Shown here: one piece after another, positions 19,111 through 27,175 of the stretch
Layout of the letters: every line of letters begins with the position of its first letter
Position numbering within the stretch: position 1 is the first letter of the stretch
NCBI RefSeq assembly: GCF_900103875.1
Contig: NZ_LT629705.1
Location: 3,915,001 to 3,979,000 of the forward strand
Reading direction: 5' to 3'
Length of the DNA: 64,000 bases
DNA from: Pseudomonas arsenicoxydans
GTDB taxonomy: Bacteria > Pseudomonadota > Gammaproteobacteria > Pseudomonadales > Pseudomonadaceae
Translations under genes and position numbers: made by a program
Notes under the pieces: generated by a model
Databases searched by the model: none
Told to the model about the DNA's origin: nothing
Seen by the model: only the letters and a program-made list of their open reading frames with translations

Positions 19111-19126
19111 TGGCAAGGGCCTTGCA
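19111..19126 (+). promoter_or_regulatory. Sigma-54 (-24/-12) promoter for gmaS
   Basis: TGGCAAGGGCCTTGCA matches TGGCA-N6-TTGCA, with GG and GC exactly 10 nt apart. The predicted start of transcription is near 19137, about 80 nt before the gmaS ATG. It implies control by RpoN and an enhancer-binding activator such as NtrC, which suits use of methylamine as a nitrogen source. No clear NtrC site was found. Confidence 0.75.
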
Positions 19127-19217
19127 TTCCTATTGGGAAACAAACTTTCTTTTTAGGAATAAAAAGTCAGTTAAGGCCTATCCATCATGTTTTGCCTTTC
19201 GCGAGGAGTGACGAGCA

Positions 19218-20552
19218 ATGTTGCCAGCAGAAACCCAGCACATTATCGACAAGCACGGCATCAAGTACGTGCTTGCACAGTTTGTCGATATCCATGGCGC
19301 GGCAAAAACCAAATCGGTGCCGATCTGCGGGCTCAAGGCCGTGGCTGAGGACGGCGCCGGTTTTGCCGGTTTCGCCATCAGCGGCATGGGCATGGAGCCG
19401 CACGGGCCGGACTTCATGGCTCGCGGCGATTTGTCGACGCTGACACCAGTGCCTTGGCAACCGGGTTATGGCCGGGTCGTGTGCATTGGCCATGTCGACG
19501 GCAAGCCGCATCCCTATGACAGCCGCTACGTGCTGCAGCAGCAGATCCGTCGCCTGGAAGACAAGGGCTGGACGCTCAACACCGGCCTGGAACCCGAATT
19601 CAACCTGATGCGCCGTGACGAGCAGGGCAAGCTGCAACTGGTCGATCTGAGCGATAACCTGGACAAGCCTTGCTACGACTACAAAGGTCTGTCGCGCTCC
19701 CGGGTGTTTCTTGAGCGTTTGACTGAAGCGCTGCAAGCGGTGGATTTCGAGGTCTATCAAATCGATCACGAAGACGCCAATGGCCAATTCGAAATCAACT
19801 ACACCTACAGCGATGCCATGACCTCGGCGGATCGCTTCACTTTCTTCCGCATGGCCGCCGGCGAGATTGCCAATGACTTGGGCATGATCTGCTCGTTCAT
19901 GCCCAAGCCCGACCCGAAACGTGCCGGCAACGGCATGCACTTTCACCTGTCGATCAGCAGTGCCGAGAACAAGAACCTGTTCCACGACGCCAGCGATCCG
20001 AGCGGCATGGGCCTGTCGAAAATGGCCTATCACTTCGCCGCCGGCCTGTTGGCACACGGCCCGGCGCTGTGTGCCTTTGCCGCACCGACGGTCAACTCCT
20101 ACAAGCGTCTGGTGGTGGGCAATTCGTTGTCCGGTGCGACCTGGGCGCCGGCCTTTATTGCCTTTGGTGCCAACAACCGCTCCGCGATGGTCCGTGTGCC
20201 TTACGGACGCCTGGAATTTCGCCTGCCGGACGCCGGTTGCAATCCCTATCTGGTCAGCGCGGCCATCATCGCTGCGGGTCTGGACGGCATCGACCGTCAG
20301 TTGGAAATCGACCACGTCTGCAACGAAAACCTCTACAGCCTGAGCCTGGAGCAGATCGCCGCGCGCGGCATCAAGACCCTGCCGCAGTCGCTCAAGGAAG
20401 CCTGCGATGCGCTCGAAGCCGACCCGCTGTTCGCCGAAGTGCTGGGCCCGCAGATCGTGGGCGAGTTCATCAAGCTCAAGCGTATGGAGTGGGTCGAGTA
20501 CAGCCGCCATGTCAGTGACTGGGAAGTCGCGCGCTACACCGAATTTTTCTGA
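19218..20552 (+). CDS. gmaS: Gamma-glutamylmethylamide synthetase / type III glutamine synthetase (GlnT family)
   Basis: 444 residues of the glutamine synthetase fold, starting [19 protein letters not shown] after a GAGG-type site. It has an N-terminal beta-grasp domain ([16 protein letters not shown]) and a C-terminal catalytic domain ([31 protein letters not shown]). Often labelled GlnT or GS type III. In methylamine users this family joins methylamine to glutamate with ATP. The mgsABC genes directly downstream and SoxBDAG-like genes across the regulator support the GMAS role. Length and motifs are complete. Confidence 0.85.
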   Translation: MLPAETQHIIDKHGIKYVLAQFVDIHGAAKTKSVPICGLKAVAEDGAGFAGFAISGMGMEPHGPDFMARGDLSTLTPVPWQPGYGRVVCIGHVDGKPHPYDSRYVLQQQIRRLEDKGWTLNTGLEPEFNLMRRDEQGKLQLVDLSDNLDKPCYDYKGLSRSRVFLERLTEALQAVDFEVYQIDHEDANGQFEINYTYSDAMTSADRFTFFRMAAGEIANDLGMICSFMPKPDPKRAGNGMHFHLSISSAENKNLFHDASDPSGMGLSKMAYHFAAGLLAHGPALCAFAAPTVNSYKRLVVGNSLSGATWAPAFIAFGANNRSAMVRVPYGRLEFRLPDAGCNPYLVSAAIIAAGLDGIDRQLEIDHVCNENLYSLSLEQIAARGIKTLPQSLKEACDALEADPLFAEVLGPQIVGEFIKLKRMEWVEYSRHVSDWEVARYTEFF

Positions 20553-20573
20553 GCCCGCTGGCGGCAGCTACGA

Positions 20574-20668
20574 GCTGCAAGCTTCAAGCCGCAAGTAAAA
20601 GCGGTTTGGCGGTGTGTCACTGCAATTTCTATCAATGTGGATTGCTTGCAGCTTGCAGCTTGCAGCTT
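20574..20668. repeat. Imperfect inverted repeat with GCTTGCA tandem copies between gmaS and mgsA
   Basis: AGCTGCAAGCTTCAAGC (20574-20590) pairs with 20652-20668 with one mismatch. The right side is three tandem GCTTGCA units (20645-20665). This AGCTTGCAGCTT type of repeat is common in Pseudomonas intergenic DNA. It fills the 140-bp gmaS-mgsA gap and could form an mRNA hairpin that tunes downstream expression. Confidence 0.6.
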
Positions 20669-20692
20669 CCGAACGAAGTGAGGACTGTTGTC

Positions 20693-21598
20693 ATGTGTGG
20701 AATCGTAGGTCTTTACCTGAAAAATCCGCAGCTGGAATCCCGGCTGGGGCAGCTCTTCGAACCAATGTTGCAGGCCATGACCGATCGTGGCCCGGACAGT
20801 GCCGGCTTTGCCATCTACGGCGATGAAGTCGCCGATGGCTGGGTCAAGCTGACCCTGCAGGCCACCACCGAAGGCTTCGACTGGAAAACCCTGATGGGCG
20901 AACTGGAAGGGCGCCTGGGCTGTTCACTGGACTGGTTCCAGAACGCCAGTGCGGCGGTGCTGAAGATCCACGCGGACGAGGCGCCGGTCCGTCTGGCCCT
21001 TGCTGAATTGGCACCCAGCGTCCGCATCATGAGCGCCGGGCAGAGCATTGAAATCCTCAAAGGCATGGGGCTGCCCCAGGAAATTTCCCAACGCTTCGGC
21101 CTGGCCGGCATGAAAGGCAGTCACATCATCGGCCACACCCGCATGGCGACTGAAAGCGCGGTGACCATGGAAGGCAGCCACCCGTTTTCCACTGGAGCGG
21201 ACCTGTGCCTGGTGCACAACGGCTCGCTGTCCAACCACTTCCGCCTGCGTCAGGAACTCAAGCGCGAAGGCATCCAGTTTGAAACCGACAACGACACCGA
21301 GGTGGCCGCCGGTTACCTGACCTGGCGTCTGCAGCAGGGCGACTCGTTGAAGGAGGCGCTGGATCATGCGCTGGAAGATCTCGACGGTTTCTTCACTTTC
21401 GCCATCGGCACCCGTAACGGTTTCGCGGTGATTCGCGACCCGATCGCCTGCAAGCCGGCGATCCTCGCCGAGACCGACGACTACGTCGCCATGGCCTCGG
21501 AGTATCAGGCGCTGTCGAGCCTGCCGGGCATTGAAAACGCCAGGATCTGGGAGCCGGCACCGGCCACCTTGTACATCTGGGAACGCGAGTCAGCTTAA
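20693..21598 (+). CDS. mgsA: N-methylglutamate synthase subunit A / class II glutamine amidotransferase (GlxB-like)
   Basis: 301 residues from the ATG at 20693, which places Cys2 (MCGIVGLY) as the N-terminal nucleophile of class II amidotransferases. The longer reading from 20606 would bury it. Motifs DRGPDSAGFAIYGD, GHTRMATESAVT and LVHNGSLSNHF complete the Ntn-hydrolase site. It is homologous to the amidotransferase domain of glutamate synthase. In the N-methylglutamate pathway it acts on the gamma-glutamylmethylamide made by GmaS and passes methylamine to the synthase core. Start of a tight three-gene run. Confidence 0.87.
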   Translation: MCGIVGLYLKNPQLESRLGQLFEPMLQAMTDRGPDSAGFAIYGDEVADGWVKLTLQATTEGFDWKTLMGELEGRLGCSLDWFQNASAAVLKIHADEAPVRLALAELAPSVRIMSAGQSIEILKGMGLPQEISQRFGLAGMKGSHIIGHTRMATESAVTMEGSHPFSTGADLCLVHNGSLSNHFRLRQELKREGIQFETDNDTEVAAGYLTWRLQQGDSLKEALDHALEDLDGFFTFAIGTRNGFAVIRDPIACKPAILAETDDYVAMASEYQALSSLPGIENARIWEPAPATLYIWERESA

Positions 21599-21609
21599 GG
21601 AGCACACAC

Positions 21610-22293
21610 ATGAAAACCATCGATCTTTCCATTGCCACCGTGCGTGACCTCAATCAGGCGCTGCATGACCAGGTCCACAGCGTAGAAGACCGCGAGTGGG
21701 TCGTGACTCACTCCAACGGCAAGCACAATCTCGCCGTCGGGGTGAACCAGGCCGTTTCCATCGATATCCAGGGCCACGCCGGTTACTACTGCGCCGGCAT
21801 GAACCAGAAGGCTTCGATCACCGTTCATGGCAATGCCGGTGTCGGCTGCGCCGAGAACATGATGTCCGGTTATGTGCGGATCAAGGGCAGCGCCTCCCAG
21901 GCCGCCGGCGCCACCGCCCATGGCGGATTGCTGGTGATCGAAGGCGATGCCGGAGCCCGTTGCGGGATTTCCATGAAAGGCATCGACATCGTGGTCGGCG
22001 GCAGCATTGGTCACATGAGCTGTTTCATGGGCCAGGCCGGACGACTGGTGGTGTGCGGTGATGCCGGCGATGCGCTGGGCGATTCGTTGTACGAAACCCA
22101 CATTTATGTGAAGGGCAGCGTTGCCTCCCTGGGCTCGGATTGCATCGAGAAAGAGATGCGCGCCGAGCACCTGGAAGAGCTGCAGGTCCTGCTCAACCGT
22201 GCCGGTTTCGAGCACAAGGCCGCTGACTTCAAGCGCTACGGCTCGGCCCGTCAGTTGTACAACTTCAAAGTCGATAACGCGTCCGCGTATTGA
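21610..22293 (+). CDS. mgsB: N-methylglutamate synthase subunit B (GltB C-terminal beta-helix-like, GlxC)
   Basis: 227 residues matching the GXGXG repeat domain at the C-terminus of the glutamate synthase large subunit. Glycine-rich rungs are visible (HAGYYCAGMNQKASITVHGN, GYVRIKGSASQAAG, GGLLVIEGDAGARCG), as expected for a right-handed beta-helix. It has no catalytic site and acts as a structural bridge between the amidotransferase and FMN subunits. It lies 11 nt after mgsA with a strong AAGGAG site. Confidence 0.87.
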   Translation: MKTIDLSIATVRDLNQALHDQVHSVEDREWVVTHSNGKHNLAVGVNQAVSIDIQGHAGYYCAGMNQKASITVHGNAGVGCAENMMSGYVRIKGSASQAAGATAHGGLLVIEGDAGARCGISMKGIDIVVGGSIGHMSCFMGQAGRLVVCGDAGDALGDSLYETHIYVKGSVASLGSDCIEKEMRAEHLEELQVLLNRAGFEHKAADFKRYGSARQLYNFKVDNASAY

Positions 22294-22313
22294 TTCACGC
22301 CAGGAGAACAGAC

Positions 22314-23648
22314 ATGAGCGACCCTACCAGCCCAAAAGCAGCCCCGGTATTGCGTGAATCCGCGACCTTCGACCGCCTGACCATCCAGGAAATCCAGCGT
22401 GCCGCCGAGACCGGCATCTACGACATTCGCGGTGGCGGCACCAAGCGCAAAGTGCCGCACTTCGATGACTTGCTGCTGCTCGGCGCCAGCGTGTCGCGCT
22501 ACCCGCTGGAAGGTTATCGGGAGAAGTGCGGCACCGATGTGATCCTCGGCAACCGTTTCGCCAAGAAGCCGATCCATCTGAAGATTCCGGTGACCATTGC
22601 CGGCATGAGTTTCGGTGCGTTGTCCGCCAATGCCAAGGAAGCGCTCGGTCGTGGGGCAACCATCGCCGGCACCAGCACCACCACCGGTGACGGCGGCATG
22701 ACGCCGGAGGAACGCGGGCAATCGCAGCACCTGGTCTATCAATATCTGCCGTCGCGTTACGGCATGAACCCGGATGACCTGCGCAAGGCCGATGCCATCG
22801 AAATCGTCCTGGGGCAGGGCGCCAAACCGGGTGGTGGCGGCATGTTGCTGGGCATGAAAGTCACCGAGCGGGTAGCGGGTATGCGCACCTTGCCGATTGG
22901 CGTCGATCAGCGCAGCGCCTGCCGCCACCCGGACTGGACCGGCCCGGATGACTTGGCGATCAAGATTGCCGAACTGCGTGAAATCACCGATTGGGAAAAA
23001 CCGATCTACGTGAAGATCGGCGCCAGCCGGCCTTACTACGACGTCAAGCTGGCGGTGAAGGCCGGCGCGGATGTGATCGTGCTCGATGGTATGCAAGGCG
23101 GCACCGCGGCGACCCAGGAGGTGTTTATCGAACATGTGGGCATCCCGATTTTGCCGGCCATTCCACAAGCGGTACAGGCTTTGCAGGAAATGGGCATGCA
23201 CCGCAAGGTCCAGTTGATCGTTTCGGGAGGGATTCGCAACGGTGCCGACGTGGCCAAGGCCATGGCGCTGGGCGCGGACGCCGTGGCCATCGGCACGGCG
23301 GCGCTGATTGCGCTGGGCGACAACCACCCGCGACTGAATGACGAACTGCAGAAGATCGGCTCAGCCGCAGGCTTTTATGACGACTGGCAGAACGGCCGCG
23401 ATCCGGCCGGGATCACCACGCAGGATCCGGAACTGTCCAAGCGTCTGGATCCGGTGGAGGGCGGACGCCGTCTGGCCAACTACCTGCGGGTGCTGGTGCT
23501 GGAAGCCCAGACCATGGCGCGGGCATGCGGCAAGTCGCACCTGCACAACCTCGATCCGGAGGATCTGGTGGCGCTGACAGTGGAATCGGCCGCGATGGCC
23601 AGGGTGCCACTGGCCGGGACTAGCTGGATTCCGGGCTCCGGTTATTGA
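22314..23648 (+). CDS. mgsC: N-methylglutamate synthase subunit C / FMN glutamate-synthase-like protein (GlxD)
   Basis: 444 residues from the ATG at 22314, which has AGGAG upstream. It matches the FMN-binding synthase domain of glutamate synthase: GMSFGALSANAKEALGRGA, TGDGGMTPEERGQS, QGAKPGGGGMLLG and GGIRNGADVAKAMALGADA. In the pathway this subunit condenses methylamine with 2-oxoglutarate, reductively, to N-methylglutamate. A REP pair follows, then amt. Paralogous glxD naming is common in automatic annotation. Confidence 0.88.
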   Translation: MSDPTSPKAAPVLRESATFDRLTIQEIQRAAETGIYDIRGGGTKRKVPHFDDLLLLGASVSRYPLEGYREKCGTDVILGNRFAKKPIHLKIPVTIAGMSFGALSANAKEALGRGATIAGTSTTTGDGGMTPEERGQSQHLVYQYLPSRYGMNPDDLRKADAIEIVLGQGAKPGGGGMLLGMKVTERVAGMRTLPIGVDQRSACRHPDWTGPDDLAIKIAELREITDWEKPIYVKIGASRPYYDVKLAVKAGADVIVLDGMQGGTAATQEVFIEHVGIPILPAIPQAVQALQEMGMHRKVQLIVSGGIRNGADVAKAMALGADAVAIGTAALIALGDNHPRLNDELQKIGSAAGFYDDWQNGRDPAGITTQDPELSKRLDPVEGGRRLANYLRVLVLEAQTMARACGKSHLHNLDPEDLVALTVESAAMARVPLAGTSWIPGSGY

Positions 23649-23655
23649 GTGACAG

Positions 23656-23765
23656 GATCGTTCCTACGCTCTGCGTGGGAATGCCTCATGGGACGCTCTG
23701 CGTCCCGATTCTGTGACGCAGAGCGTCACGGGCTGCATTCCAACGCAGGAGCGTGGGAACGATCA
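23656..23765. repeat. REP palindrome pair
   Basis: Two inverted Pseudomonas REP units: GATCGTTCCTACGCTCTGCG at the left edge and the mirrored GTGGGAACGATC at the right. Between them is a second hairpin, GGGACGCTCTGCGTCCC. It fills the gap between mgsC and amt and may weaken or protect transcript ends there. Confidence 0.85.
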
Positions 23766-23848
23766 GATCAGGGGGCCCACCAAGAGGCCCATGAAATCCA
23801 ATTGCTCACTGCCCGGCACTTCCCATTTCTTTTGCAGGAGCTTTGAAC

Positions 23849-25174
23849 ATGGTCAATCGTCTTCTTGGCAAATCCCTTCTTGGCCTGTTAGCCAGTGGTG
23901 CACTGGTGCCGTTGGCTCAGGCGGCCGACGCACCCACCTTGAACACCGGCAGCACCGCGTGGATGGTCACCGCCGCCGTGCTGGTGTTGTTCATGTGTCT
24001 GCCGGGCCTGGCCCTGTTTTATGGCGGCCTGGTGCGGGCGAAAAACATGTTGTCGTTGTTCACCCAGTGCTTTGGCGTCGCCGGACTGGTGGGTGTTTTA
24101 TGGGTGATCTACGGCTACAGCATGGTGGTCGACACCACGGGCATGGTCGAGGGGCAAGTGACCTTCAACAGCTTTGTCGGAGGCTTGAACCGAGCCTTTC
24201 TGGCGGGAATGACCCCGCAGAGCCTGGTCGGCGATATACCGGAAGGCGTGTTCGTGACCTTCCAGATGACCTTCGCCATCATCACTCCGGCGCTGATTGC
24301 CGGGGCGTTTGCCGAGCGCATGAAGTTTTCGGCAGCGCTGTGGTTCATGGCGCTGTGGTTCACCCTGGTGTATGCCCCGGTGGCCCATATGGTATGGGGC
24401 GGTTCGGGCGCCTTGATGCATAACTGGGGCGTCCTCGATTTTGCCGGCGGTACGGCGGTGCATATCAACGCCGGCGTCGCGGCTTTGGCTGCGTGTCTGA
24501 TTCTCGGCAAGCGCAAGGGCTACCAGAACACGCCGATGCCGGCGCACAACTTGAGCCTGACCATGGCGGGGGCGGCCATGCTCTGGGTCGGCTGGTTTGG
24601 TTTCAATATCGGCTCCGGTGGCGGCCTAAACGGCACTTCCGGGATTGTCATGCTCAACACTCAATTGGGTGCTTGCGCCGGGATTCTCGGCTGGATGTTC
24701 ACCGAGTGGTTCAAGGTCGGCAAGCCAAGTGCCTTGGGCCTTGCCAGTGGTGCGCTGGCCGGCCTGGTGGGCATCACACCGGCGTGCGCCTATGTGGGCG
24801 TCGGTGGTGCGCTGGCGATCGGTCTGCTGTGCGGGGTGTTCTGCTATTTGAGCGTCACCGTCCTCAAGCGCCGCTTCGGCTATGACGACAGCCTTGATGT
24901 ATTCGGCTTGCACGGAATCGGCGGGATGATCGGCGCGGTACTGACCGGGGTGTTCTGCGTGCCGTCGCTGGGCGGGATGGTCGAAGGCGTGACCATGGGC
25001 GCGCAAGTGGTGGCGCAAATCAAGGGTGTGCTGCTGACAACGGTGTATTGCTTCGCCGTCAGCTGGATCATTCTTAAGGTAATCAATGCCGTGATCGGCT
25101 TGCGTGCCGATGAGTCGGTGGAGGAGATGGGACTGGATCTGGCCGAGCACAACGAGCGTGCCTATAACCATTGA
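23849..25174 (+). CDS. amt: Ammonium/methylammonium transporter (Amt family)
   Basis: 441 residues from the ATG at 23849, with GGAG 8 nt before it. A signal peptide-like start (LLGLLASGALVPLAQAAD) precedes eleven predicted membrane spans. Family motifs include PGLALFYGGLVRAKNM, FGFNIGSGGG and DVFGLHGIGGMIGAVLTGVF. It conducts ammonium and also methylammonium. At the end of gmaS-mgsABC it is the likely methylamine entry route, or recovers released ammonia. No GlnK gene is adjacent. Confidence 0.93.
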   Translation: MVNRLLGKSLLGLLASGALVPLAQAADAPTLNTGSTAWMVTAAVLVLFMCLPGLALFYGGLVRAKNMLSLFTQCFGVAGLVGVLWVIYGYSMVVDTTGMVEGQVTFNSFVGGLNRAFLAGMTPQSLVGDIPEGVFVTFQMTFAIITPALIAGAFAERMKFSAALWFMALWFTLVYAPVAHMVWGGSGALMHNWGVLDFAGGTAVHINAGVAALAACLILGKRKGYQNTPMPAHNLSLTMAGAAMLWVGWFGFNIGSGGGLNGTSGIVMLNTQLGACAGILGWMFTEWFKVGKPSALGLASGALAGLVGITPACAYVGVGGALAIGLLCGVFCYLSVTVLKRRFGYDDSLDVFGLHGIGGMIGAVLTGVFCVPSLGGMVEGVTMGAQVVAQIKGVLLTTVYCFAVSWIILKVINAVIGLRADESVEEMGLDLAEHNERAYNH

Positions 25175-25190
25175 TGGCTGCGCTGACAAC

Positions 25191-25222
25191 ACAACGCCGG
25201 CCATGAGCCGGCGTTGTACTTT
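25191..25222. terminator. Rho-independent terminator after amt
   Basis: An 11-bp perfect stem (ACAACGCCGGC at 25191-25201 with 25207-25217), a 5-nt loop and ACTTTTT after it. It separates amt from the convergent LLM oxidoreductase gene and can serve the plus strand well. Confidence 0.85.
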
Positions 25223-25226
25223 TTAA

Positions 25227-26270
25227 TCAGCGGAACGCTGGGACCACGTGTTTGATGAACAGCTCCAGGGACTTTTTCTTTTCCGCATGGGGCAGGCTGT
25301 TGTCGCACCAGAAGCTGAATTCGTCGACGCCCAGTTCCTGGTAATACTTGATGCGCGGAATGATTTCTTCCGGCGTGCCGATCATGGCGGTCTTGTGCAG
25401 GCTCTCCAGTTGGAACTCCGGACGCTCGGCGAATTTTTCTTCCGGGCTCGGTGCGAGGAAACCGTTGACCGGTGTTTGCTTGTTGCCGAACCAGGCGTCG
25501 AAAGTGCGGTAGAACTTCGAGATCGCCTTGGCGCCGACTTTCCAGCCCTCGGGGTCATCGACGGCGTGGACGTGGGTGTGACGCAGCACCATCAATTGCG
25601 GGCGGGGCACGTCGGGGTTGTTGTCCAGCGCGGTCTGGAACTTGTTCTTCAGGTCGAGGACTTCTTCGTCGCCTTTCATCAGCGGCGTGACCATGACGTT
25701 GCAACCGTTGGCCACGGCGAAGTTGTGGGAGTCAGGGTCGCGAGCGGCAATCCACATCGGCGGGTTGGGCTTCTGGATCGGCTTTGGCACGCTGGTGGAG
25801 GTCGGGAATTTCCAGATATCACCGTCGTGGGCGTAGTCGCCTTGCCACAATGCCCGGACCACTGGAACCATTTCGCGCAGTGCCTGACCGCCGGACGAAG
25901 CAGGCATGCCGCCGGCCATCCGGTCGAACTCAACCTGGTAAGCGCCACGGGCCAGGCCGACTTCCATGCGTCCGTTGCTGATCACATCGAGCAACGCGCA
26001 TTCACCGGCGACCCGCAACGGGTGCCAGAACGGGGCGATGATGGTGCCGGCGCCCAGATGAATGGTGGTGGTCTTGGCTGCCAGGTAGGCCAGCAGCGGC
26101 ATAGGGCTTGGCGAGATGGTGTATTCCATGGCGTGGTGTTCGCCGATCCAGACAGTGCTGAAACCACCGGCCTCGGCCATCAGGGTCAGTTCGGTCAAGT
26201 CTTCGAACAGCTGGCGATGGCTGACGCTCTCGTCCCAACGTTCCATGTGCACGAACAGCGAAAATTTCAT
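25227..26270 (-). CDS. LLM-class flavin-dependent monooxygenase
   Basis: 347 residues of the bacterial luciferase-like fold (MKFSLFVHMERWDESVSHRQ; WIGEHHAMEY; HLGAGTIIAPFWHPLRVAGE; GRMEVGLARGAYQVEF). It uses reduced FMN and oxygen. It lies 100 nt downstream of a flavin reductase gene on the same strand, giving a two-component oxygenase. It is shorter than, and not closely like, RutA, so uracil is not assumed. It belongs to the group of genes with TGGTATACC-type operators. The substrate is unknown. Confidence 0.88.
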   Translation of the reverse strand: MKFSLFVHMERWDESVSHRQLFEDLTELTLMAEAGGFSTVWIGEHHAMEYTISPSPMPLLAYLAAKTTTIHLGAGTIIAPFWHPLRVAGECALLDVISNGRMEVGLARGAYQVEFDRMAGGMPASSGGQALREMVPVVRALWQGDYAHDGDIWKFPTSTSVPKPIQKPNPPMWIAARDPDSHNFAVANGCNVMVTPLMKGDEEVLDLKNKFQTALDNNPDVPRPQLMVLRHTHVHAVDDPEGWKVGAKAISKFYRTFDAWFGNKQTPVNGFLAPSPEEKFAERPEFQLESLHKTAMIGTPEEIIPRIKYYQELGVDEFSFWCDNSLPHAEKKKSLELFIKHVVPAFR

Positions 26271-26370
26271 GACACTTACCTCGGATTCTTTTGTTGTCGG
26301 CCTGTCGACAGGCTGTTTATTGGAGTCTCGGAATTCGCAATCTACGCAACATATTCTGAGTATTGTCTAA

Positions 26371-26856
26371 TCAGGCGAGCACGGGCAGGGCGCCCATCTT
26401 GCCGTGGCAATACACCAGTGGCCCGGCGTTCTGCTGAGGCACGATCAGGTTCTTCACGGCGCCAACCATGATCGCGTGGTCGCCGCCTTCATATTCGCGC
26501 CACAGTTCGCATTCGATCACGGCCGTGGCGTTCGCCAGAATCGGATTGCCCAGCTCGCTCAAGGTCCATTCGATGCCTTGCGCCTTGTCTTTGCCTTTAC
26601 GGGCGAACGCATAGGCTTCGCTTTGCTGGCCGCCGGACAGCACGTGAATGGCAAAGCGTTTGTTCTTGATCAGTACCGGATACGAGTCGGAGCTGTAGTT
26701 GGGGCAGAACAGCACCAGGGCCGGGTCCATGGACAGCGAGCTGAAGGCGCTGGCGGTCAGGCCGACGATCTGGCCGTCGTCATCGAGTGTAGTGATGACA
26801 GTCACCCCGGACGGAAACGAACCCATTACTTGTTTGTAGATGGCGGCATCGATCAT
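26371..26856 (-). CDS. Flavin reductase of a two-component monooxygenase (RutF/HpaC-like)
   Basis: 161 residues of the flavin-reductase-like split barrel: FPSGVTVITTLDDDGQIVGLTASAFSS binds FMN, and CHGKMGAL is near the C-terminus. It would supply FMNH2 to the LLM monooxygenase encoded just downstream. The operator at 26908-26926 lies 52 bp before its ATG. First gene of a two-gene operon. Confidence 0.9.
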   Translation of the reverse strand: MIDAAIYKQVMGSFPSGVTVITTLDDDGQIVGLTASAFSSLSMDPALVLFCPNYSSDSYPVLIKNKRFAIHVLSGGQQSEAYAFARKGKDKAQGIEWTLSELGNPILANATAVIECELWREYEGGDHAIMVGAVKNLIVPQQNAGPLVYCHGKMGALPVLA

Positions 26857-26907
26857 GGGACGGTCCTCTGGCGGTGTGGTACGGGTTTTTATGTGTTTGT
26901 AGGTCTG

Positions 26908-26926
26908 ATGGTATACCGTAATACAT
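26908..26926 (-). promoter_or_regulatory. TGGTATACC-type operator 1 (flavin reductase/LLM operon)
   Basis: ATGGTATACCGTAATACAT, centred on the GGTATACC palindrome. Three closely similar sequences lie at 27081, 33637 and 34889, each before a gene of the same putative regulon. The shape suits a GntR (FadR-type) dimer. Confidence 0.7.
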
Positions 26927-27080
26927 AGTTTGCAAGGGCTTTTTTTGTCGCCCGATAAACGTATGGAATTGGTGTTTCGTCCAATGATTGCTGGGGCTTT
27001 AACGATTAAGTGCGATCTTGTGTGGCTCAGAAAAGCGGGGCAGATCGTCGCAAAAAAACCGGATCAGTCTTGTGAAAATG

Positions 27081-27099
27081 TTGGAATACCATAATATGG
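27081..27099 (+). promoter_or_regulatory. TGGTATACC-type operator 2 (permease gene)
   Basis: TTGGAATACCATAATATGG, 77 bp upstream of the permease start. Its first 18 bases are identical to the operator before the ABC transporter (33637-33663, other strand). The rest of the 26857-27175 gap shows no gene. Confidence 0.7.
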
Positions 27100-27175
27100 C
27101 CAGCCTCTGAGGGGCGGTCCAAGAGCTCCCCCGGTTTGGCTTCATACAAATATAAGATCAGACAAACTCGAGTTC

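Noticed and set aside
23649..23846. A 65-codon frame between mgsC and amt
   Set aside because: It lies in a REP pair and has no start signal or family match.
25227..26856. Calling the LLM monooxygenase and reductase RutA/RutF of uracil breakdown
   Set aside because: No RutB, C, D or E genes are present and the LLM protein is not clearly RutA-like. The NCS1 permease alone is not enough.
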